From assembly GCF_900143695.1 (NCBI RefSeq), contig NZ_FRFE01000001.1, positions 310,001 through 374,000 on the forward strand: 64,000 nt of DNA, given 5' to 3'. Below are positions 35,221 to 43,206 of the stretch, in pieces. Each line of letters starts with the position of its first letter. The first letter of the stretch is position 1. The translations under genes were made by a program, and so were the position numbers. This DNA comes from Desulfopila aestuarii DSM 18488. Lineage in GTDB: Bacteria; Desulfobacterota; Desulfobulbia; Desulfobulbales; Desulfocapsaceae. The notes beneath the pieces were generated by a model, which saw only the letters and a program-made list of their open reading frames with translations, did no database searches and was not told the origin of the DNA.

Positions 35221-36533
35221 GCTGGTCCGGCTCCAGGCGCCACAGGCGAAGGCGAGTTCTTCTCTCCAAAAAACGAGAGGGCTTTGGCGAGCTCCGGGCG
35301 TGTCGCCCCGTACTCTTCCACACTCATGCCAGCGCATAAGGCTTCCCAGCCCTGACGAAGGCTTGCAACACCGGCAGCGGGTCCGTCCGGATGGGCAAGG
35401 ATGCCGCCTCCGGCGAGAAAGAGGAAGTCTGAGCTCTGGTGCAGGGCTTCGTAAGTCGTGGCGATGTTGCCTGCCCACTGACCGGAGGAAAACACCGGCA
35501 TGACCTTGTCTGTTTCAGGTCCATTCGTTGTTAATGGCTTCAGGCATTGCAGGCCGGATGCCGCAACCTCGTCTGCCGGGTTGCAGAATTTTCCCCCGAT
35601 TCCATGTACATGCAGGTGGTCGAGGCCGCAAAGCCTGTAGAGGGTTTGATAGGCGTGGTAGCCAAAACCGAGTAGAGGATGCCTGCTCATTGAACCAAAG
35701 CCGTTGCGGTGACCGTGGATAATCAGGTCTGTCGAAGCACGGAGGCTTTGCAGGGCGGCAAGGCCGCACCAGTTGAGGCTGGCCATGACACAGTTGCCTC
35801 CTTCGGCCTGAACAAGCTCAGCATGGCGCCGCATGGCGTCGGTTTCATCGCTGATGTTAAAAGCGATCAAAATATTGCGACCGGTTTTTTCTCGAAAATC
35901 CCTCACCCTGGCCATAACCGCCTTAACCCGTGCCGCAAGGGGCGCATGGTCGGGGCTGGCGCACACTTCATCATCTTTTATGAAATCAGCTCCGGCGTCA
36001 CACAGGGTTGCCACCAGATCTCCGGTCTGTTCAGGGCTCATACCGAGATTTGGTTTTATGATCGTGCCGAACAGTGGCCGGTCATACACCCCCAGCACCT
36101 CACGTGTACCAGCCACACCTTTAACCGGCATGGCAAAATGGCTGCGGAAAGAGGCTGGTAGATAGACAGCCTCCAGGCGCAGGCCGCTCACTTCACCAAT
36201 ATCAAAAAGATTGCCGCCAACGGTTGCGGCCAAGGCCGTCAGGTTGGTGCCGACATTGGCCTGCGGAAAACCAATGGTGACCCTGGCCCGCTGAAAGGGT
36301 CCGTTCAGACCCTTTCTCTGCAGGTATTGGCTTTCCAGCGAAGGGTCTGTGACTATATCAAGCAGTTCGATCTCCATGACTGTCGCTGCAGCCCGGGATC
36401 TGAGTTCATCGGTTTCACCGGCTACCCTGGTGAAGGTACCGCAACTCTGCTCGCCGGCCATAACAGCCGCCACTTTCTCAATGGGGAGCGGGGTTTCGAC
36501 CAGGTATTCAGCAATGATCTGTTCTGTAGGCAT
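35217..36533 (-). CDS. RuBisCO-like protein (form IV), probable sugar-acid phosphate decarboxylase or isomerase
   Basis: The 438-residue protein is homologous to the RuBisCO large subunit. Landmarks: GTIIKPNLGMSPEQ (Lys160; the next-but-one residue is Asn162 where RuBisCO has a second Lys), the carbamylation/metal motif FIKDDE (Lys186, Asp188, Glu189), HGHRNG (273-278), a loop 6-like GIGGKF (Lys315), FSSGQWAG (349-354) and AGGGILAHPDGP. The metal site is intact but the replaced Lys argues against CO2 fixation. RuBisCO-like proteins paired with DUF1537 kinases are known as OiaX/OiaT, acting on 3-oxo-isoapionate 4-phosphate. The start at 36533 lies 5 nt after the glyoxalase-fold gene; the frame upstream overlaps that gene. 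Confidence 0.88.
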   Translation of the reverse strand: MPTEQIIAEYLVETPLPIEKVAAVMAGEQSCGTFTRVAGETDELRSRAAATVMEIELLDIVTDPSLESQYLQRKGLNGPFQRARVTIGFPQANVGTNLTALAATVGGNLFDIGEVSGLRLEAVYLPASFRSHFAMPVKGVAGTREVLGVYDRPLFGTIIKPNLGMSPEQTGDLVATLCDAGADFIKDDEVCASPDHAPLAARVKAVMARVRDFREKTGRNILIAFNISDETDAMRRHAELVQAEGGNCVMASLNWCGLAALQSLRASTDLIIHGHRNGFGSMSRHPLLGFGYHAYQTLYRLCGLDHLHVHGIGGKFCNPADEVAASGLQCLKPLTTNGPETDKVMPVFSSGQWAGNIATTYEALHQSSDFLFLAGGGILAHPDGPAAGVASLRQGWEALCAGMSVEEYGATRPELAKALSFFGEKNSPSPVAPGAGPA

Positions 36534-36538
36534 AACTG

Positions 36539-37090
36539 TTACCCACGTACCTTCAGAGTAGTGAGATCCGGAAACGGCCGGATCGGGTCGGTACCGTCCC
36601 AACCCACTGCCGATTCGCGGATAATGCGAAACAACTCGCCTTTTGGTCCCATAACCTCCGAGAGTTCAATGACGGTGCCGGGGTGGTATTCCTTGTCAAA
36701 ATAGACAAACCGTCCGTTCTCTCCCACCTCTCCGCGCATTTTCACGACATAGCCCATCTCGAGCATCTGCTTGAGGTCGGCATCGAAGGTGTTGGTCCAG
36801 AAGGCAACATGCTGCAGTCCGCTACCCTGGAGACTTTTGAAATCTTTGTACATGGATGGGGTGGTATCCCGAGTCTGAATCAGTTCGACCTGAACATTGC
36901 CGGAATTGGCCAGGGCAACCGAGTTATGCACTTGATATGGTTCGTCGCAGTAGCGGTAATTTTTGATCGGAACTCTTGGGTTATAGTACCAGGGGCCCAC
37001 TCCCATGACATCGGTCCAATATTTCATTGCCGCTTCGATATCGTCGACGACATAGCCGAGCTGGCGTATTTCTCCTAAAAATCTGCTCAT
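36539..37090 (-). CDS. Glyoxalase-fold (VOC superfamily) metalloprotein
   Basis: The 183-residue protein contains two VOC modules (about 6-75 and 90-145). Candidate metal ligands are Gln10 (IRQLGYVV), Glu69 (VQVELI), His94 (LQHVAFWT) and Glu142 (TVIELSE). This Gln/Glu/His/Glu set is the one used by glyoxalase I. The family also includes epimerases, isomerases and dioxygenases, so a sugar-acid isomerase or epimerase role in this operon is possible but inferred. It lies between the TRAP large permease (6 nt gap) and the RuBisCO-like gene (5 nt gap), so it is very likely part of the same pathway. Confidence 0.82.
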   Translation of the reverse strand: MSRFLGEIRQLGYVVDDIEAAMKYWTDVMGVGPWYYNPRVPIKNYRYCDEPYQVHNSVALANSGNVQVELIQTRDTTPSMYKDFKSLQGSGLQHVAFWTNTFDADLKQMLEMGYVVKMRGEVGENGRFVYFDKEYHPGTVIELSEVMGPKGELFRIIRESAVGWDGTDPIRPFPDLTTLKVRG

Positions 37091-37096
37091 AATATC

Positions 37097-38374
37097 TCAC
37101 TTCATCATATAGTTTGGCAGCCAGGTTGATAACGACGGTACCAACGTGACCAGTAGTAGCGACAACAGGAGGGAGACCAAAAACGGCAAAACTCCCCGGA
37201 TAACTTTCGGCAGTGGTATGCCGGCGATAATGCTGACCATGTAGAGACTCATGCCAACAGGCGGGGTCAGCAGACCGATCATCAGGTTCAGCACGAAGAC
37301 AATGCCAAGCTGGATGGGATCGACACCGGCATGGGCAAGGGCCGGCGTAACAATCGGGGCAATGATCAGGATGGCGGCAATGGATTCCAGGACCATACCG
37401 GCAACAAGAAGGAGGCCGTTGACGATCAGCAGCAGTACCACCGGATTGTCTGATACGCCTAGGAGGAACTCGCTGACCGCTACCGGAACCCGATCAATGG
37501 TCAACACCCAGGCAAAGAGTGCCGCCGTGGAGAAGATAAAGAGGACGCTGGCAGTGGCCTCGACCGTTTCTCTGGCCGAGCTGACCAAACCTTTCCAGGT
37601 GAGTTTTCGATAGAAGAGCTTACCAATCAGTACCGCGTAGATGACTGTGACCCCTGCCACTTCCGTGGGACCGAAGAGACCACTGACCAGCCCGCCGATA
37701 AGCAGTACCGGGGCAAACAATGCTGGCAGGGAAATAATGAATTTCCGGACGATCACCTTCAATGAAGGAGTGGTGGTGTCACGGGGAAGCTGATAGATCC
37801 TGGCCATAATGGCGATCTGCCCGACCAGCATCACTGTGATGATAAGGGCCGGGATGATCCCGGCCAGCAGCAGTTTCACTGCCGACACCTGGGCTGCGGC
37901 AGCGAAAATGATGATCGGGATTGAGGGGGGAAATATAGGGCCGATGGTGGCTGCTGCCATGGTGATGCCGGCTGCGAATTCATCCTTGTAGCCCTGAGCA
38001 CGCATCATCCTGATCTGCATGTTGCCAAGCGCACCGATGTCGGCCAGGGCTGCTCCTGAAATTCCTGAAAAAACGAGACTTACTAAAACCGTCACCTGGG
38101 CGATCCCGCCTCGGATCCGGCCGACAAATAGGCGGATCAGTTCAAAGATATGCTCAGTGACCCCTGAAGCGTTCAGGATGTTTGCCGCAAGAATAAAGAG
38201 TGGTACGGCCAGAAGCGGAGTAGAGTCGAGGGCGTTGATCGAGCGCTGGGCCAACACCGAGACCGGCAGGTCGTTCAGGAGAATGACAACCGCCGATGAA
38301 AGTCCCATTGAGACGGCAATAGGAGCGCCCATGAGCAGCGTGAGGAAAAAGAGAACCAGCAGTAGCAGACTCAT
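37097..38374 (-). CDS. dctM: TRAP transporter large permease (DctM)
   Basis: The 425-residue protein has about 12 membrane spans and the DctM pattern: MSLLLLVLFFLTLLMGAPIAV at the start, the ISGAALADIGALGNMQIRMM segment, TIGPIFPPSIPIIIF, and the C-terminal IGLLTPPVGMSLYMVS. With DctQ it makes the Na+-driven channel for organic acids. Its ATG overlaps the dctQ stop. The open frame reaches further upstream inside dctQ, but that part is a shadow. Confidence 0.93.
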   Translation of the reverse strand: MSLLLLVLFFLTLLMGAPIAVSMGLSSAVVILLNDLPVSVLAQRSINALDSTPLLAVPLFILAANILNASGVTEHIFELIRLFVGRIRGGIAQVTVLVSLVFSGISGAALADIGALGNMQIRMMRAQGYKDEFAAGITMAAATIGPIFPPSIPIIIFAAAAQVSAVKLLLAGIIPALIITVMLVGQIAIMARIYQLPRDTTTPSLKVIVRKFIISLPALFAPVLLIGGLVSGLFGPTEVAGVTVIYAVLIGKLFYRKLTWKGLVSSARETVEATASVLFIFSTAALFAWVLTIDRVPVAVSEFLLGVSDNPVVLLLIVNGLLLVAGMVLESIAAILIIAPIVTPALAHAGVDPIQLGIVFVLNLMIGLLTPPVGMSLYMVSIIAGIPLPKVIRGVLPFLVSLLLSLLLVTLVPSLSTWLPNYMMK

Positions 38375-38916
38375 GAGATGTTCCCCCGATGCAGAGATGA
38401 ATCCATGGTTCCGGTATCGCCGAAACCAATCTGGCACACCAGCCGAAGGACAGTTACCAGGGTGCAGACAATAAGACCCACCAGCGGCGGTGCATAAAAA
38501 AGCCAGTTCGGCATGCCGATGGCCGGGGTGGCGAAATGGGCTGCGCGTTGAAGAAAGGTCGCGAAACTGAGCAGCAAAAGGCCGCAAAAGAGCAGAACAC
38601 TCATTTCATTGATAGCGGTGAGAACCTTGGCTGGCAAACCACTCAGGCGGCTGCTGAAGACATCAACAGCAATATGCCGCCCATGATACTGTAGCAGGGG
38701 AATGGTGAAATAGACTGTTGCAAGTCCGGTGAAACGGGCTAGTTCGTCCGCCCACGGCAGTCCCAGGTTGAACAGGTTGCGGCTGACAACCTGTAAACCT
38801 ATGAGGAAAGTCATCACCACCAATGAAACCATCGCGATGATGAGCATAGACCTGCTGAGGCCGGACAGCAGCCTGTCGCAGAATTCAAGAAAGGCGGGGC
38901 GGACGGATGATTGCAT
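38371..38916 (-). CDS. dctQ: TRAP transporter small permease (DctQ)
   Basis: The 181-residue protein has four hydrophobic spans and the small-permease signature WADELARFTGLATVYFTIPLLQYHGRHIAVD. It forms the membrane complex with DctM. It lies 9 nt after the dctP stop and overlaps dctM by 4 nt, so the three are one operon. Confidence 0.92.
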   Translation of the reverse strand: MQSSVRPAFLEFCDRLLSGLSRSMLIIAMVSLVVMTFLIGLQVVSRNLFNLGLPWADELARFTGLATVYFTIPLLQYHGRHIAVDVFSSRLSGLPAKVLTAINEMSVLLFCGLLLLSFATFLQRAAHFATPAIGMPNWLFYAPPLVGLIVCTLVTVLRLVCQIGFGDTGTMDSSLHRGNIS

Positions 38917-38925
38917 GATGTAGCT

Positions 38926-39978
38926 CTACTTGATATCGTTGATCTGCTTATACAGGTCGCCATATTCAGAAGAAAAACGTTCTTCAACCAGCTTCTTGAC
39001 GTTTGACCGAAAAGCTTCCACGTCAAGACCATCTTCCGGGCCGATGATGGTCATGCCGGCTTTTTTCAGTTCGGCCAGTTCCGTTGTTTCCTGATCCTTG
39101 ACTGCGGCAGATGCTTTGGCCCGAACCTCTTCAGCAGCCTTTTTGATACCTTCCTGCTGCTCAGGGCTCAGCTTCTGCCAGGTGTCTTCATTGATCACAA
39201 TAACCTGCGCAGCCATTATATGACTGGTCAGCATCATATGGGACTGCACATCATACAGCTTGTTGGTGAGTACAACATTGACCGGGTTTTCCTGGCCGGA
39301 TACGACACCGGTGGCGAGAGCCGTGGGGACTTCAGACCAGTCGACCGGAACTGCTACAGCGCCCAGACCTTCAACGGCAGTGGTATAGATCGGAAACGGG
39401 ATGGAGCGGATTTTTACCCCGGCAAGATCCGCAGGGCCCTTCACCGCTTTGTTAGCGGTTAACTGCCGGGTACCAAAATAGTAGGTATAGAGCACCCGGA
39501 CACCAGCACTTTTGATAATTCCATCATTGATTGACTGCATGACCGGGGAGTTGATGTCGGTTACCTTCATCAGGTGGTCAAGATCTCGGTACAGGTATGG
39601 AGTATCAAGGGCGGCAAAGGGTTTGTAGAGAGAACCGAAACCGCCGGCGGTGTTATGGGAAAGGGCGATGGCACCAGTGGAAACCGCCTCGGCCAGTTCC
39701 TGCAGCTTGCCCAGCTGGGATGATGGATAGACCACTACTTTCACTTCACCATTGGTGTTTTTTGCAATGGCTTCGGCCAGCCAATCGGCCTGTTGGCCGG
39801 CAACGCTTGACGGCGCGTTCATGTGGCCATAGCGAAGTTCCAGGCTCTTGGCCTGCGTATTAAGAGCGGTTGCGGCGATAAACGTCAGGCAGACAACCGC
39901 AGAATACAGTGCCGACCGAGTGTGTTGAATCACCTTTCCGGAGTAGTTGTAACGCTGAAGTGTGTGCAGGAATTTCAT
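38926..39978 (-). CDS. dctP: TRAP transporter substrate-binding protein (DctP)
   Basis: After a signal peptide (about 1-43, ending LNTQAKS) comes a DctP-type extracytoplasmic receptor with LRYGHMNAPSSVAGQQADWL, AEAIAKNTNGEVKVVVYP and the carboxylate-binding Arg in LAGVKIRSIPFP. Family members bind organic acids or sugar acids, which fits the acid-sugar kinase downstream. The start at 39978 follows GGAGGCGG. It is the first gene of the operon, directly behind a promoter and a palindromic operator. Confidence 0.92.
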   Translation of the reverse strand: MKFLHTLQRYNYSGKVIQHTRSALYSAVVCLTFIAATALNTQAKSLELRYGHMNAPSSVAGQQADWLAEAIAKNTNGEVKVVVYPSSQLGKLQELAEAVSTGAIALSHNTAGGFGSLYKPFAALDTPYLYRDLDHLMKVTDINSPVMQSINDGIIKSAGVRVLYTYYFGTRQLTANKAVKGPADLAGVKIRSIPFPIYTTAVEGLGAVAVPVDWSEVPTALATGVVSGQENPVNVVLTNKLYDVQSHMMLTSHIMAAQVIVINEDTWQKLSPEQQEGIKKAAEEVRAKASAAVKDQETTELAELKKAGMTIIGPEDGLDVEAFRSNVKKLVEERFSSEYGDLYKQINDIK

Positions 39979-40012
39979 GGCCGCCTCCATTTTTGATTGA
40001 ATTTGATGGTAT

Positions 40013-40028
40013 TTGATTGGACAATCAA
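40013..40028. promoter_or_regulatory. Palindromic operator, probable LacI-type repressor site
   Basis: TTGATTG-GA-CAATCAA is a perfect inverted repeat of 7-bp arms. It lies just downstream of the -10 box of dctP, on the expected transcription start. Two further TTTGAT half-site-like repeats (near 40003 and 40011 to the left) precede it. The divergent LacI-type gene is the likely binder. Confidence 0.6.
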
Positions 40029-40032
40029 CTAT

Positions 40033-40061
40033 TGAATATCTAATTTTCTTGTCATTGTCAA
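40033..40061 (-). promoter_or_regulatory. Promoter of the TRAP/RuBisCO-like operon
   Basis: On the minus strand a consensus -35 TTGACA (40056-40061) is 17 bp from a weak -10 TATTCA (40033-40038). The palindrome at 40013-40028 overlaps the expected start point. Confidence 0.55.
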
Positions 40062-40216
40062 AATATTTCTTTATTTTAATTATTGATGTATTTTGATGTA
40101 CATATAGGTGATGAAGTCGGAATACATCTTCACCCACTGGCTGATTTATGGCATAGTGGTCCGGTTTAATACGTTTTTTTGATTTCCGTAGAGCAGGAAA
40201 GCAGGGAGGTACAGGT

Positions 40217-41260
40217 ATCAATTCGCAAAACAGCAAACGACCACGCCCGGGTATTGTTGAAGTCGCAGCTGCGGCGCAGGTTTCCACGGCAACAGTCGAC
40301 AGAGTTTTAAACAACAGGGGAGGGGTTCGTGAGGCGACCGTGAGGAGGGTGCTGAAGGCCGCCGAAGAACTTGGATACATTTTCACATCACAAACGCCAG
40401 CGGTCCCTGGTGTGTCCCGTAAACTTGTTTTTTTACTGCCGGAAGGAACAAATCCATATCTTGAGCAACTGGCGGGACTTATCCGTTCAGCAGAGAGCGT
40501 TCCCCCACCTTTTCAGACACGTTGTGACTGCCAACTGGTCAAAGGATTTGATCCGTCAGCCCTGGCAGAGGCAATTCGGAGCAATGAGACAAAATATGAT
40601 GGCATTGCGGTGATGGGACTGGAACATCCGGTGGTGCGTGAAACGATCAATGAGGTAAGCAGAAAAGGTACCCCGATTGTCACCATTATTTCCGACGTCA
40701 GTCATTGTGAGCGCACCGCTTTTGTCGGACTTGACAATCGCGCGGTTGGCCGGACTGCTGCTTTTCTACTGGGCAGGTTCTGCGGGCGCAGGGAGGGCGA
40801 AGTTGCCCTTATCGCCGGCAGCTTGAGTTATCTCGCCCATAACGAACGCGAGATGGGTTTCCTCAGCCTTATGCAGGAATCCTACCGGGGGCTTAAAATT
40901 ATCGGGGTGCGGGAAGGTCATGATGATTTCGTTGAGAACTACCAGTTAACCGTATCGCTTTTGCAGCAGCATCCGGACCTGGTGGGCATCTATAATATTG
41001 GCGGATCTTCAGGCGGAGTGGCAAGCGCCCTACGGGAAGCGGGAAAGGCGGATTCCATTGTCTTTATTGGTCATGGACTGAGCGACGACACACGGTCCTT
41101 ACTCATCGACGGGACGATGGATGTGTTGATCAGTCAGAATCCGCTAACCATCGTTCAAAATGTCTGTCATATCTTTTCCAACATCCATAATGGGTTGAGC
41201 CCGACGGAGCGTATCCCGGATATAGCAATGCGCATAATCTGCAGAGAAAACCTGCCGTAA
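40217..41260 (+). CDS. LacI-family transcriptional repressor, apparent ATC start
   Basis: The N-terminal helix-turn-helix reads GIVEVAAAAQVSTATVDRVL followed by NNRGGVREAT and ends at AAEELGY, typical of LacI. A periplasmic-binding-protein-like sensor domain follows, with FVGLDNRAVGRTAAFLLGRF and IYNIGGSSGGVASALREAG. No in-frame ATG, GTG or TTG exists between the upstream stop at 40154 and a GTG at 40340, which would cut off the helix-turn-helix. The only start with a ribosome site is ATC at 40217, 7 nt after GGGAGG (40204-40209); it gives a 347-residue protein of normal length. It probably represses the divergent TRAP operon. Sequence error remains possible. Confidence 0.82.
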   Translation: MNSQNSKRPRPGIVEVAAAAQVSTATVDRVLNNRGGVREATVRRVLKAAEELGYIFTSQTPAVPGVSRKLVFLLPEGTNPYLEQLAGLIRSAESVPPPFQTRCDCQLVKGFDPSALAEAIRSNETKYDGIAVMGLEHPVVRETINEVSRKGTPIVTIISDVSHCERTAFVGLDNRAVGRTAAFLLGRFCGRREGEVALIAGSLSYLAHNEREMGFLSLMQESYRGLKIIGVREGHDDFVENYQLTVSLLQQHPDLVGIYNIGGSSGGVASALREAGKADSIVFIGHGLSDDTRSLLIDGTMDVLISQNPLTIVQNVCHIFSNIHNGLSPTERIPDIAMRIICRENLP

Positions 41261-41550
41261 CGAGGAGACGGGATATCGAGACAGCTACTACCGAATGGGG
41301 TGCTACGTATATCTTGACCAAACCTTATCCTGTGAGGTTTTACCTCCTATCCATTTGCTGCAGTCTAATGACGAGGGTTCGGGTTTCCATTGCGTGATGT
41401 CCTTTCCCTGGGTCACCTTTTCAAGAAAGAATCTTGTTATCTATACGGGAACAGGATAAGATTTCAACACCTGTCAGCCTGAAGCCGAGTTGATACAGCC
41501 ACGGCTTCTTCAAGTATGAAAAAACGATTTCCCTGACCGAAGAGGCGACC

Positions 41551-42618
41551 ATGAGCGAAAAAGTGTATTTCATTGAAGCGGCTGAAAACGAAGATGATTC
41601 GAGCTTGTGCTGGCGAATGGAGGTGGCAATCCAGGCAGAACATTTACTTGATTCCATAGTTGAAAGGGATGTGGTAGCCGTTAAGACTCATTTCGGAGAA
41701 TCGAAAAAGCTTGGTTACGCCCGGCCACTCCACCTGAAAATGCTTGGAGATGCTGTTAAGAGCAAGGGTGGGGTTCCCTTTCTGACTGAAACCTCGACGC
41801 TGTATAAAGGCCACAGAAGCGACGCTATCAGCCATATTGCCCATGCCCATAGTCAGGGGTTTGACTACAGCTCCACCGGCATGCCCATCATTATGGCTGA
41901 CGGACTGTTCGGCGATGAGGAATCGGTGGTACCAATAGAGGGAAAAGTCTACAGCGCTGTCCATATTGCCGCCCTGCTTGCCAAATGTAATAGTTTAATC
42001 GTAGTTTCCCATTTTACCGGCCATTTAGCCGCTGGCTTTGGTGCGGCTTTGAAAAACATCGGTATGGGTTGTGCAAGCCGTAAAGGGAAAATGGAGCAGC
42101 ACTCTAACGCCAAGCCAAAAATCGTGGTCAAGAAATGCACAGGCTGTGAGACCTGCGTTAAATGGTGCCCACAAGATGCCATTACTATGAATGATGAGGT
42201 GGCCGTGATCGACGATGCAAAATGTATCGGTTGCGGGGAGTGTTTGGCTATGTGCCGTTTTGATGCGGTGAAATTTAACTGGGGTGCAACCTATGAAGAG
42301 TTGCAGAAAAAGGTGGTGGAACATGCTATGGGAGTCTGCTCTCTTTTTCCAGAGAAAGGTCTCTATATCAATGTCCTGACCCGGATATCAAAAGATTGCG
42401 ATTGTATGGGCCACACTTTCGAACAGATCGTTCCGGATATTGGCATTCTCATTTCCCGTGATCCGGTGGCTTTGGATGCTGCTTCCCTTGACTTGGTGGA
42501 GAAAAGGGCAGGTAAGGTCTTGTCACAGTTGGCGTATGATATCCCCTACCGGTTTCAGCTTGATTATGCGGCGGAACTGGGATTTGGCAGTCTTGAGTAC
42601 GACCTGATCAAGTGTTGA
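41551..42618 (+). CDS. DUF362 protein with 2[4Fe-4S] ferredoxin domain
   Basis: The 355-residue protein has an N-terminal DUF362 part (VVAVKTHFGE and PFLTETSTLYKGHRSD) and, at about 190-245, a ferredoxin domain with two cluster motifs, CTGCETCVKWCP and CIGCGECLAMCR. The DUF362 fold continues afterwards (SRDPVALDAASLDLVE). Such proteins are common in strict anaerobes and are thought to be electron-transfer or iron-sulfur proteins of unknown partner. A flavodoxin gene follows 78 nt later, an attractive redox partner. GAGGCGACC precedes the ATG. Confidence 0.88.
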   Translation: MSEKVYFIEAAENEDDSSLCWRMEVAIQAEHLLDSIVERDVVAVKTHFGESKKLGYARPLHLKMLGDAVKSKGGVPFLTETSTLYKGHRSDAISHIAHAHSQGFDYSSTGMPIIMADGLFGDEESVVPIEGKVYSAVHIAALLAKCNSLIVVSHFTGHLAAGFGAALKNIGMGCASRKGKMEQHSNAKPKIVVKKCTGCETCVKWCPQDAITMNDEVAVIDDAKCIGCGECLAMCRFDAVKFNWGATYEELQKKVVEHAMGVCSLFPEKGLYINVLTRISKDCDCMGHTFEQIVPDIGILISRDPVALDAASLDLVEKRAGKVLSQLAYDIPYRFQLDYAAELGFGSLEYDLIKC

Positions 42619-42696
42619 TGGTGTTGTAGTTTTGAAACGGAAACTTGCCGTTGCACATGAATTTGCAACTATTCAAATTGATAAGGAGAAAATATC

Positions 42697-43128
42697 ATGG
42701 CCAAGGCGCTTATCGTTTATTCGAGTCGATCCGGAGAAACCAGAAGCATTGGTGAGCTGATCGGGGAGGGTTTGCGCTTCTCTGCAGTTGACGTTACTCT
42801 TCGAGATGTGGTTGAAATCAGACGGGAAACGGAGCTGGCCGGTTTTGACATCTATGTGTTCGGCTCATCGACCTATCATGGGGAAATGATGGACCGGATG
42901 AAAACCTTTCTCTTCCTGGCCGAACGGGCGGAACTCAAAGGGAAAATAGGTGGAGCTTTTGGCTCCTATGGCTGGAGCGGCGAGGCGGCTGAACGGATCT
43001 TTGATACCATGAAAAACATCTACCAAATGGAGATGGCCAACGGTCCGCTGATGCTGAAAACAAGCTCGGTGGATGGCGGCATCAAGGTGGCGCAGGCCTA
43101 TGGGAAGGAACTGGCTGCCAAACTATAA
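42697..43128 (+). CDS. Flavodoxin
   Basis: The 143-residue protein has the FMN phosphate loop at the N-terminus (VYSSRSGETRSIGELIGEG), the 50s loop (FGSSTYHGEMMDRM) and the 90s loop (FGSYGWSGEAAERIFD). It is a soluble one-electron carrier. AAGGAGAAAA precedes the ATG. It is likely cotranscribed with the DUF362 ferredoxin gene; a terminator-like hairpin follows. Confidence 0.93.
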   Translation: MAKALIVYSSRSGETRSIGELIGEGLRFSAVDVTLRDVVEIRRETELAGFDIYVFGSSTYHGEMMDRMKTFLFLAERAELKGKIGGAFGSYGWSGEAAERIFDTMKNIYQMEMANGPLMLKTSSVDGGIKVAQAYGKELAAKL

Positions 43129-43179
43129 TAATGAAAGAAAACCCAGATAATTAAGGCGTAAGAATCATATGTCATAGAG

Positions 43180-43206
43180 AAGGGTAATCGTTGCTCAACC
43201 CTTTTT
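43180..43206 (+). terminator. Intrinsic terminator after the flavodoxin gene
   Basis: AAGGGT (43180-43185) and ACCCTT (43198-43203) form a 6-bp stem with a 12-nt loop, followed by more T residues. It lies 51 nt past the flavodoxin stop, between two converging genes. Confidence 0.5.

Noticed and set aside
35217-36533. True carbon-fixing RuBisCO
   Set aside because: The second active-site Lys is replaced, no phosphoribulokinase or small subunit is present, and the operon is catabolic in character.
40340-41260. LacI-type gene starting at the GTG at 40340
   Set aside because: This would delete the DNA-binding helix-turn-helix, which is clearly encoded upstream in the same frame.
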